This document shows positions 11,301 through 22,700 of a DNA stretch of 64,000 bases, piece after piece. A program made the position numbers and the translations under genes. The notes under the pieces were generated by a model that saw only the letters and a program-made list of their open reading frames with translations, made no database searches and was not told the DNA's origin. Source of the stretch: Crambe crambe (Eukaryota > Porifera > Demospongiae > Poecilosclerida > Crambeidae); assembly GCA_963924555.1 (NCBI GenBank), contig OZ004595.1:2790001-2854000 (forward strand), in the 5' to 3' direction. Within the stretch, counting starts at the first letter, position 1. The number at the start of each line of letters is the position of its first letter.

Positions 11301-14300
11301 AGCAAGCTCTGAATCATAAGAAGTTGAGATTCGTAGACATGTTAATATTAGAAGGTGCCGAACCTGATGTATCCGACTTAGCTGATGTGGTGAGTATTCA
11401 AGATAATATGTCTCAAGCTTTGAATGTCATAACTTATCTCAAATCGAATCCTGAGGGTTGTACAAAGCTGCTCTTAAAAGCTGCAGAAAAAGCAAAATAT
11501 ACCTTGGCTGAAGAATGGATACAAAAAGAGAGCAGAGAATTGAATCAAAGTGTGATTGATCTGAGCATAATAATAAGCTCCAAAATGAGTGGCAATATAA
11601 AAGAGAGAGAAGAGTTTATCTTGTTTATAAATAATCTTCTACAGTACGGAGCTAATCCAAATGGAATCAGTGAAATTCGCCCACTTGATACAATATTAGA
11701 GCACCCACAACTATCTAAAGAATATTCAGCAGAAAAGATACAGCTCCTTTTGATTTTAATAGAAGGTGGTGCATCTATAGAACATTGCACTTTCCCAAGA
11801 AAGAATCAAACTACCCTATTACATATTGCTACAGGGCTAGCAATTAAGCATGAATCAGGTACATAACTACAGTAATATCAGTAGAAATCCCTCACTAGTG
11901 TGGGGCTTGCTTCAAAGTAATGGTGTGTAAATAGAAGAACTTGACCATAGCCACTAAAAAATAAAAAAAATAAAAAGTAATCTAGTAATCATAATAATAA
12001 TATTTGTTTTTGTTGTTATTATTATTAGACAATGCTTTGAAGTTACTTGAAACAGTGTGTAAATTCTACCCTTTTGGTGAAGTAGAAAATGGGAAGATTT
12101 CTGACAAAGATGGGAAAACTCCATATCATATTGTAATGGAACGCAAATACCATCAATATTTATACAATATTTGCAAAATTCTAAGCAAATATCCCATAAA
12201 TCCAATTTGTCCCGATAATCATGGGAAGAGACCAGGGGAAGGACGAAAAAATGATAAAAGATGCACCATATTACAAGAGAAAGGGAAAGAGTTTCAAAAA
12301 CCTCAAAGCAAAAGCTCAAAGAAAAGTAAAACTGGTGCTTCCAAATCCCATGCAAAGAAAGGTAAGGGCAGAAACACTGCTTCCTCTGAGCCATCAAAAT
12401 CAGATCTTGAGTCTTCCAATATGCAACAGCAACAGCAACAGCCACAGGTCACTGCATTAGATTCTGATTCAATTCTACAGGGCATGAAAGTAATGTTAGA
12501 CATACTGTCAGAGAAGCCGCCATCATATTTTGAACCACCTGCAAACTACAAGAGACAGGCAAGTTCAACTGCTTCCAATCAACCACGAGTATTGTCTCCT
12601 ACTGTATCAATAGAAAATGAGCAATCAACCACACCAGCTCATGTGAAAGAATGTGGTAATGAACCTCAAGATATCAATATCGATGAAATCGATAAAAATT
12701 TTGAAGATTGCCCTTGGGAAGTTGAATGTACTGAAAAGGTGAAGAAATTTCTTGCAAATATCAAGATACCCTTAAGTGAGAGAAAAGCTGCAGTCAAAAA
12801 AATCAGAGTGTTAGCTAACGGAATACAGATATCCAATCAAAAGCTATGTAAAGAGGTTCGAACTGATTCCAAGACTGATTCAAAGTTGTATCGGGCGAAA
12901 TTCACAAAAGGTGGCAGAATAATTTGGGAAATTGCTGTTCAGTTCTCACCTCGTCTGACACAACCGTTTGCTGAGGGTGACACAAAAAAAGAGCGAAACA
13001 AGTATATTTACACACAAGTTATTCGATTGTGGGATATAGTATTAGACCACGATAATTTAACCCGAGCTATTGATCACGTTGTAGATCGCATCAGGAAATC
13101 ACAGTCAAGAGGAGAAAAGGCTGCCATTCGAATCCCACTTAATATGGGAAAAGATCAAAGACAACACACCCAAGATCAAAGGCAACACACCCAAGATCAA
13201 AGGCAACACACCCGAGGTCAAGAGCAACTGCTATATCCACAATGCTATACATGTGATGAATCTGAATCAATATCAATGGCAGTACGACCTCAATTTACCC
13301 CTGCTGGTAGCACCAAAGAAGATGAATATAACGTCATTACCTTCTATTCGTTTGATTCTTCATTTGTTAAGAGCATGTTGGGTGGAGATAATGCAAGAAG
13401 GGACTTTCCCTTCAAAGAATGGCACAAAGAACATGACATCATCAGTATGCCAGAGGGAAAAGTCTCTATCTTACTTCTAGGTCGCAGTGGAACAGGTAAA
13501 ACCACTTGCTGCTTGTATCGTCTTTGGAACCAGTTTCAAAATTATTGGCTGAAAACTGAAATATCTGAACCTCTTGTACCACGAAAAAAGCTTGCTATTC
13601 TCGATGATGGTGACAATAAAACCGATAATCTTGGAAGTAACAGTCATACTGATGCAGAACTTGCAGATGACTTGCAAGACGAAAAATCAAATGGAGTTAC
13701 AGAACCATCAGATCCTGAGTTGGAACATTACCATCAAATCTTTATCACTAAAAACTATGTTCTCTGTGCTCAAATGAAGAAGCGTTTCTATGATTTAGCA
13801 GCAAGCAGAGACATGGCAAAAGATCACATGCCATATGAAGAAGTTGATGTACCAAACAGTCTCTCTGACATACAAGACTTGGCTTACCCTCTCTTCCTTA
13901 CAGCAAGGCAGTTCTTTCTATTACTCGATAATTCACTGGGCAATGATAATAAGAACTTCTTTGCACGAGATGAAGAAGGAAGATTGAAGGAGAAATTACT
14001 GAGCTCTGATTATGACCATGAAGATCCCGACACACTCCTAGACCTAGAGGAGAGTGACAGTGAAGAAGATGACTTTGAATTTGATGATGAAGTACACCCT
14101 AAACATCAAACGGTTAAGAGGAAGTTGCGAGAAAGAAGAGAAGTGACCGCATCCTACTTTGCTGAAGTCATTTGGCCAAAAATCTCAAAAAATGTCACTT
14201 TACAAAATGCCAAGATTGACCCTCTTCTAGTTTGGATGGAAATTAAATCCTTTATCAAGGGGTCTTCACAAGCCGCTGAGACGGAGAGTGGATTTTTAAG

Positions 14301-17300
14301 TCTGGAAGAATATGAATGCATAGGAAAGAAGATGGCTCCAAATTATTCTGACAATAGGGAAGATATATATAAGATCTTTCAGCTGTACAAGGATTATATT
14401 CAGCAGAACCGAAAAGAGGACAACATATTTGATGAATGTGATCTCACTCATAGCATCTATACCAGGCTTAATTCACTCAAAGACCTGCCGTGGTCCATTC
14501 ACAGCATCTACATCGATGAAGTCCAAGACTTCACTCAAGCCGAGCTCTCTATCTTAATCCGCATATGCAGAGATCCCAATAATCTCTTCCTCACTGGAGA
14601 CACAGCTCAAAGTATAATGAGAGGAATATCTTTTCGATTTAGCGACCTCAGAAGTTTATTTCACTGTGCTTCAAATCAGGTGGCAAAGAAAGTCAGAGTG
14701 CAAGTACCAGAGGTCAATGAGCTTACCATCAATTTTAGATCACACACAGGAATTTTGAGACTAGCTGCAAGTGTGATTGATCTAATGAAGCATTTCTTCC
14801 CCAGTTCATTCGATCGCCTTCCAGGTGATGAAGGAATGTTTGAAGGCCCCATCCCCATGGTTCTAGATTCTTGCAACATCAGCGATCTAGCTTTGGTCCT
14901 GAGAGGAAATAAGCGAGAATCGTCTGCAATTGAATTTGGAGCGCATCAAGTCATCATTGTACAGTCCGAAGAAGCCAAGAAAAATATCCCTGATGTGCTC
15001 AAAGCTGGTATAGTACTAACAGTGTTCGAATCTAAAGGTCTGGAATTTGATGACGTTCTATTGTATGATTTCTTCAAGTATTCCCAAGTAGGTAACATTA
15101 CAGTACAGTGATAACTATACACCATTAATAATGATGTGTTCTATGCAGGTTGATAAAGATTGGAGAGTTGTAACTGCATTCATTGAAGAGCACCCAGACT
15201 TGATATCAAACAAGAAGAAGATATTTGACGAACCAAGAAGACTAGAATTTGATGAGAGGCAACAAAAGTCACTGAATGCTGAATTGAAGTATCTATACAC
15301 AGCTATCACTCGTGCTAAATGTAACCTCTGGATATACGACTCTGATAAAGATAACAAGCTTCCTATGTTTGATTACTGGAACAAGAGAGGACTGATCAAA
15401 ATAGTTCAAGTAGGTGATGATGTGACGGAACAAAGTGGCTTATTTTCAGCAACATCTTCTAAAGAAGAATGGAAGTCACAAGGTGACTATTTTCGGAAGA
15501 AGATGTTGTGGGAGCCAGCCATGAAATGCTATCAAAAGGCAGAATGCCCTCATCTTGAATCTGAAGCTAAAGCTTACAGTCTTGCTCAACAAGCCCATGC
15601 TCCTGATCTCAAACCAAGTGAAATTCGAGAGAACTACCTGAGAGCAGCACATGCATTTTTGGAGTGTGATAAATCCGAAAATAGTTACCAGTGCCTTGAA
15701 AATGCAGCGAAATGCCTCAAGAATGCCAAGAAATACAGCGAGGCTTCACAATTATATGTTTCCCTTGGCCAAGTAAGTAAGAACTCATTCTTATTGGATT
15801 ACACCGTATCCTCATAATAATTATCATTATTTTCAGACTTCTTGTAGCTGCATGCAATAGCTAGTCTTCAGATCAATAATTAGATGTTTTATTTATACTT
15901 TTGTTTTGCAGTATGATAAAGCTCTTAAAGGATATAGAAGAGTCAAAAATGTTGAAGGCTTTGCAAGAATAAAGGATAAAATGGGTGATCGAAATGGAGC
16001 AATTCGCCTTTTACTGAAGAATAATCGCATTAAGGATGCCTTGATATATGCCCAAAGGTATGAATCAGAAGGCCAAGAAATTTCCAAAGTTCATACAGTA
16101 GATTACATTGCAAATGAATATATCAAAAAATTGAAAAAAAGCAAGATGAGAAATCAAGAGGAAATTGAAGCCATCAGGCAATACATACCGCAAAGTCAGC
16201 AAGTAAGCTTACTCAAAGCAGCTGGTGTGCTCAAAGAAGCTTGTGATCTCTTAATTGCCGATGGTAAGCTTAATGAGGTATACAGGATATACAGAGCACA
16301 AGGTTGGTATGATGAAGGTATTCAATTAGCTGAAAAAGACCGAGAGAATAGAGCTATATTTGTCATGCTCAAAGCTACTGAAGAAATGTCAGGTGAATCA
16401 GGCATGCTTGACGAGGGAACGAAAAAGATGCTTGCTAAAGTAATGGGACATACCAATGACTCTGAAGCAAAAGCCACCTTGATTTATGGGAATGCAATGC
16501 AGAATCATAAAGCATTAGGAGATGTGCTGCTCCATTTCATGAGAATAAATAACCCAGTTGGTTGTGTTGAGGCCTTCATTATGGTAATGAAAAATGCACA
16601 ATATAATGAGACTAATCAGAGATGGGAAAATATTCCTAAAGGTGAGAGTCTTCCCCAGTTAGCATTGAAAGCTTGTGGTTATGCAAAGAAAGCACAATCA
16701 TTTTTGGAAGAGAAAGACTTCGAATTAAAGCGAATCGAAAGCTTCTATGGGTTTGAAAAGAGCTTTAGCTCAAGCTCTTATAGTATTCCACCATCTTCAT
16801 ATCCATGGACAAATAAGCTTTTGGAGAACTTGCCAAAAGATCCTGATCCTGAAGGGATGTTACAGCTGAGTGAAAGAGAAGTAACAGATGCCATAAAGAG
16901 CCACCTGGATGATTTTATCACAATGATTATTACTAATGACGAGTTTGAAATAGTCAATGTGTTCAAGAAAGAGCTTATGAGCAACCCTCTACATCAGGAC
17001 ATAGAAAATGGAGGGTACCTGGCTGAATCATTTTTACGCCATCCCAACAGAAGTCTGGCTTCAGAATACTTCACATCAAGTCTTTTTGCGTATCAAATAG
17101 CCAATCATGGAAGTGACCAGTTTGATAAATCAACTGTGTTAAAGTGCATATCGAATCTTCTTTCGCCACAAGCTGCATCTCAGCTACACATTCCCACAAT
17201 TTTTTTCCCACCAAATTTCAATAATGTGCGGGAAGTGTTATATCGTGAAGCTATTGGCATCTTAGCAACCGATGATAAAGACTTTGATTTCAATCAGTGG

Positions 17301-19208
17301 TTAGAGTCATGGCGTCTTCTGTTTGCTACATCTACTAAAAGAAATTCAAAGATGGAAACTAGTCTGAAACTTCGAGGTGGTCACTACCATGATAAAAAAA
17401 GTAAAGTGGCATCGTCTGATGGATATACTAAAGTTCTTCACCGCCAAAGATCTAAAGGGCCACCACCTCAGGACATTTTACCGGTTTATGTACTTGATAG
17501 TGAAGGTCAACACCAACATATAATGTATTTGTGGCTACAGGCATGTGATATGATTCATGGCAATAAGGTTCTTGCTTCGTGCACTATGACAGTGCATAAA
17601 ATCCTATGTTCTCTTGCAAATCGTAGAGCCATATGGTGTACGACATCTCTATCAAACTTGATGAATATTGCTATAATTCACACCTCAGCTATACTGGCAA
17701 TGCATGCTATGGCTTCTGAATGTTCACATCAACCATGCAGCATATATATACCGTCAACTTATGAAAACACTGTTCAGATATTTTGTACAATGAATGCCCT
17801 CAGTGGCAAACAAAATTATAATCTCTTCAAATCATGTCTTAAAGATGTGACTGATCGTGAACGAAAGCACCTTCTCCATGACTTCAAACGTAAATTGTTC
17901 AACCTTTTGAGAACTATCCTGAGAGTGATGCTTGGACTTGTCAATGAAGCTTTTAATCCCTTGAAGTACGCAATGGAGCACGAGTCCTCTGTTTTGAATC
18001 ATGAAGCACGACATTGTTTAACTCTTGTAATGACATTGTACGGAAATATGGTATTGATGAATTGCCCTGACCCCATTTTACGACTCTGCCGACAACGAAT
18101 ATATGACAGTATGAAGCATTGTGTCCCTGCAGCACATAGTTTGAAGCAGGAATGTGACTTATTCTCGAAATCTGCTACCATCGTCGGGTGTTTTGTAGCA
18201 GTCAAGAATTTAGTGAATGCTTCCAAAGACTCTCTGATCCAAATGAATGTGAAGCGAAATGTGAGATATGGAGGTCACATGATTGACTTCAAAGAAGCAA
18301 ATATCATGGCTATTCCTCAAATAAGACTACCCAGTGTTACATTGGAAGTCACACCACCAGTTCCTTCCAAACCAAGTGTTGTCATGAAAGAATCCCTATC
18401 CGTTCATCAGGGAGCGACATCACACACTGTATCTAATGTTGAACAAAATCAAGCATCTACAGTGCCAACTTCAGTCCCAGAAACTGACGTGGATCCCATC
18501 AGTATGGAAGTAGTTGACGAAACTATTGATGACGAAATCAGAGATGCTATGGCAAGTATAGAAGAAAGAAGTAGTATTCCACAGAACTATCCTGAGAAAA
18601 CTGATAATACAGTCGATGATAATATTTGCAAGATATGTGGTATTCCACTGATAGATGATGCATCTTCTGATACAGCACCTGAGGAGAGACAAGATACTCA
18701 TTATCATACAGAAAGACACTTAACTAATAAAGTGTTATTTGAAAGGTTCAAAAGCGAGCAGAAGGATTTTTATGAGCCCTTGAAAAAGCACCTTTTGGAA
18801 TTAGTGAATTCTAAATGCAAGCCTCTACTGGATGAAATATCTATACCAGATACAGATCTCAGAAAAATCATGGAGACTGTTGATGAAGAACTGAAGAAGA
18901 ATGACGATGCACTCAATGGTATTGGTATGAGTGCTGAATGGAGAGAGGGGCTAAGAGTTCAGTATGAATCAACCGAGCGAATGGAATCCCTGCGAAGGAA
19001 AGTCGTGAAAGAAATCGAAATAACTGAAAAGAAGCAGTCAGAAATTGAAAAAGAAAAAAAGCAGCAAGAACTAAAGGAAGCTGAAGAAATTGAAGAAGAA
19101 GAAGAATGGGAAAATAAGGAAGAAAAAATTATGAATGCTAATATTGATAGTGGACAGAACAGCAAAATCAGGCAAAGAAAAAGGAAGAAAAACAAACGAT
19201 TAAAATAA
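8371..19208 (+). CDS. TRANK1-like protein: TPR, ankyrin and UvrD-type helicase (seven exons)
   Basis: Exons I infer: 8371-8421, 8656-8883, 9924-10125, 10920-11858, 12029-15087, 15149-15772, 15912-19208. All have GT/AG borders and joining phases, and sum to exactly 2799 codons, close to the vertebrate TRANK1 size. Exons 2-3 encode TPR-like helices (EEALIHCKMVYIYL, then GYYCRAQVF). Exons 4-5 hold ankyrin-like segments (GADPN-type LLQYGANPNG, DKDGKTPYHI). The ATPase has Walker A GRSGTGKT near residue 958, IDEVQD near 1303, LTINFRSHTG, VFESKGLEFDDV and motif VI YTAITRAK near 1546, so superfamily 1 UvrD/Rep-like motifs are intact. A long helical C-terminus follows, with a possible zinc site (C-x2-C near 2607, then H-x3-H) and an acidic coiled coil with a lysine-rich tail. 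Helicase activity is known of the fold; the cellular role is not established. Exon 1 (17 codons) is the weakest call, supported by the matching exon at 61340. Confidence 0.85.
9060..9850 (+). repeat. Dispersed repeat inside intron 2 of the TRANK1-like gene
   Basis: Segments such as CTTACATGCACTCTA-ATCTTCATT, CATCTTCT-TTCTCAGCCATT and AAACCCTACC-CTTGT match 480-1030 and 41595-41740 in the same order. The intron (8884-9923) otherwise contains nothing recognisable. Confidence 0.55.
10606..10737. mobile_element. Intronic MITE (intron 3 of the TRANK1-like gene)
   Basis: The left arm starting CATTCACTATAA and running to AATTCTTAACCAAAT is inverted at the right as ATTTGGTTAAGAATTG ... TTATAGCGAATG, giving arms of about 45 bases with mismatches. 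It is short and has no coding capacity. The rest of intron 3 (10126-10919) shows nothing recognisable; frames at 10225-10690 look random. Confidence 0.6.
13152..13223 (+). repeat. In-frame 24-base tandem repeat (DQRQHTQ)
   Basis: Three copies of a 24-base unit beginning GATCAAAG-CAACACACCC encode DQRQHTQ-type octapeptides in the linker between the ankyrin region and the helicase core. The length is a multiple of three, so the frame is kept. It probably varies in copy number between individuals. Confidence 0.85.
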
Positions 19209-19716
19209 TACACTCCAAAAATACTAACTCTAAACTAGTTGTTTTGTTTTTTTATAGCTCAAAGAGCATTTTACCAGCTAGCTGCATTTTAAAGTTTATA
19301 TAACCAATTTTTTTACCATAATTAGCTATAGTCATTAAAACTCATCCTGTACATGCACTCTGTTTCTGTGTTCTAAAATATATCATATTTTTAAATAGCG
19401 TAATGAATCATTGTACTGTTTTGACTTCCTTACTGAGTGTGTGTGATTGCCAGCAGCAGTTGGACAGTGTCTCTACGATACCAATCAAATTTATGCTGCA
19501 TACATGTGTATGAACATTCTTGGGACCTTTGTAACCTGAATTGCCATATCATATCCAGCAGCCTTTAAATACTGATAGTAAGCATGGTAAATTCCCACCA
19601 TGTACCAGTCTACTGAGGATCCTAAAGTGAAGAGATGCAATCACTGCGCATGCTCCATAATAATTACAGTATTAACCCCGCCTTTGCTAAGCAACCTCCA
19701 CCCACCAATTCGAACG
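19209..19716. other. Intergenic region between two + genes
   Basis: A 508-base gap holding the 3' flank of the TRANK1-like gene and the 5' flank of the next. It is AT-rich with no clear polyadenylation or TATA motif. A frame from 19600 is in phase with the next gene's ATG and could extend it, but that would place a hydrophilic stretch before the signal peptide. Confidence 0.4.
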
Positions 19717-22700
19717 ATGTTTAACTTGTCTTCCTTTCTCCTGATCGTAGCTTTGTGGCAGTGCTCACATGCAAGTAGGTTTGGGCCGGCAGAATAGTTA
19801 AGAGAGGTGGGGTCATGTTACTCTAGGTTTATTGCTAGCTAGCTGAATAATAATGAGGTGTAAAAGTTCAGAATCAATGAAATTATTTTTCAGAAGTTAT
19901 CAGTTGTTTGAAGGAGCAGTGTGATGTTTACAATTCGATATTTTATGACCCTGATACTGCCTCTTTGAACTGGGGTTCTCTCTCACCAGCATCAGAAAAG
20001 GAGCCTTTGCTATACAAATTGACTGTTATGGACAGTACCTCCAAGGATGTGATCATCGACACAGTGACTCCAGATACTACCTTCAACTTTACCAAGCCTC
20101 ATAGCTGTGGTCTGTACACTGTAACAGTGGCTCTGTTGGCAAGGGATTGTCATGAAGACATCATTATCTCAATGGAGATAGGTCATCAAGGTTGAAAATA
20201 CACAGGGGGTTGTCACCTACATAGAGTCTGTACTTCCACCCGTGACAACCAGGGTCAAACTCTTGGTCAATCGGAAAGGTCAAGAGGTCAATATCAGGGA
20301 TCGGGAAGAGGCATGGTACTTGAAGAGGTGCATGCACAGTTGGGCACGAAGGGCTCGAAGCCAGGGAGGGGGTCAAGGTAATTTTTTAGCCAAAGTCAAA
20401 GGTCAAGATGAAAAATGGATGGTTAAGATTCTTGACCCCAGTCACAGGTGGAAGTACAGAATCTATGTAGGTGATACCCCCTCTGATACACTAGCTAAAT
20501 TATGTCCATGACTATAATAGTATCACTATCTTTATTATGTAGTTCCACTGGTGCCAAGTTATAGCCGAGGCAATATAAAAGTTACTGAAAGTAATAACTT
20601 TGCTGTCCTGAGATTACCAGTAAGTTTCAGACTATATAGATCTGATAGTTAACTTGATTATCACTAAAATGGAACTTACCCAGTCCACAAAATTGGCTAG
20701 GCTCTAATTATAGGGTCTTCTTCCAACCCTAAGTACCTATGTTTATAAGAGGAGCATGTGAACTTTCCTATTTAGTAGCCTTGCTCTTTTTTGTGCTAAG
20801 ATATCATAGCTACACAACTTTGTGAATGCCATCTTTTCTGTAGGTAAATTTATCTTGTATAAGCAGGATTCCCGAGTATTATAATATTCACATTGGAGAA
20901 GATTACCCTATTAAAACTGAAGTGGCTCACCTTTACATGGATTATGTTGATCTAAATACTTCCGTTGATGTTTCTGATTTATGCATTGTGGACATGAGAA
21001 TTAGTGCTGGCAATGCAGGGGGGCAATCAGCCTACAGTAAACCCCTCCAAATACCAAGTGAGTATGTCCCTGACAATAACTATATAATCCAATGATCTGA
21101 GCAGGTTTTATTCAGTGATAGCTAGTGTACTGCTTTCAATTACGTATTAGAAGTTTCCCTGGTTTTTTCTATCCTTGGTCAGCTTCTCTATTCTTAATAA
21201 CAACTAATCAAGGATGAGGTATCAATGTCAATATTCTGAAGTAGTCTTAATAGAAAGGTGGTCTCATATCGGTGCATGAAAATGATTTGCATGATGGATC
21301 CTTAGTATAGTGGCTGTAATGGAACGGTGCTTTATGTATGATTGATAAACAAAAACAATGTTGTTGCCACTATCACTTGTGACAGTCCCAGGTAGAAATC
21401 AAATATTAGACACATTGATTCTTGGCCCATTTTTTCCATGCTTTAGCTGTCCATAACTCATGACTACTAGTGGCCTAGGTCTTGAAATTTGCTATAGAGA
21501 TAGTTCAATCATTATCGAACACATGACAGAAGTTTGGGACGATTTCATCGAAGCATGTTTGAGAAATTCCCCATTCAATATTTGATTTCTACCTGGGACT
21601 GTCACAATTATTTTATTATCAGCTTGTTTCAGGAAAGATGTATCTGTTCGATATATGATAGCTGGCATGTATGTAGGTCAGTAATAAAATAATTTATGAG
21701 TAACTACATAGTATAGTGCATTATGTATATAGGACTGGCTGTTGTAGTAATGCTGTCATGTTCTGTATCAGTAGCCAGGGTGATTAAGCGTACACAATCT
21801 AAGCAAGGTACCTACTTCTAATATTATTATGACCTATCTGTAAAGAATTTTTGATGGTTAGGAAATTTAATAGCAAATAATCTTAAATACAAAAAGAAGA
21901 GCCAGGAATCACTCTCCCTGGATAGAGGTTTGGAACTTATGGAGTCAGTGATGGAGTGGTTTTTGTTGGGGGTCAGATTGGGAATCCCTTACCCTAAACT
22001 TAAAGAAATTGAACAGGACCATCCTCGTGATACCTCTCGATGTAAAAATGAACTCCTCCAGTATTGGATGAAAAATGACCACTGTGATGCTAGTTTGGAA
22101 AGAGTTGTGAGAGGGATGCATGCACTATCACTAAAGAGAATTAAAGGTAGAGTTATATATATAAAGGTGACTAGCATCATATCATAAATTATTATAATGT
22201 CCATGGAACTGCTGGCAAGTTACTTGTTTATATGTTTCGGTACACCAACAGGCAACATGCAAGAGTGTACATGTTCACTATCACTAATCCAACCAAAGCA
22301 TGATTGTGTGCTTATAATTCACAATGAATTCTCCCCACATGTCACTTCAGCACACATAAAATTTATAATGTAATTTTGTAACTTTCTGGAGACCCTTGTA
22401 CAAATCAGTTAACTGAAGTATAGCTCTCTCTTATGGTGATTTCTAGATGATGTTGTAGTGTGTAACTGCCAGGAATCAAGAATGCCTTTCGGACTTCACA
22501 GAGCTGAACAAATAGCCAGGCATTCAGCCAACTGGAAAATGCTAGGGAAAAGGCTCGGTGTATCACCTACTAAATTGAAGGAAATTGAGATGAATTATCC
22601 GTGTAATGCAATTCAGAGCAAACTTGAAGTTTTGCAGTTGTGGTTGGATAATGACAGTACCAATGAAAGTCTAGAAGAATTATTAGTCAAAGTTGTACAG

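Noticed and set aside
11954..12445. 163-codon minus frame opposite the TRANK1-like gene
   Set aside because: Antisense shadow of exon 5 and its intron; low-complexity Phe/Cys-rich translation.
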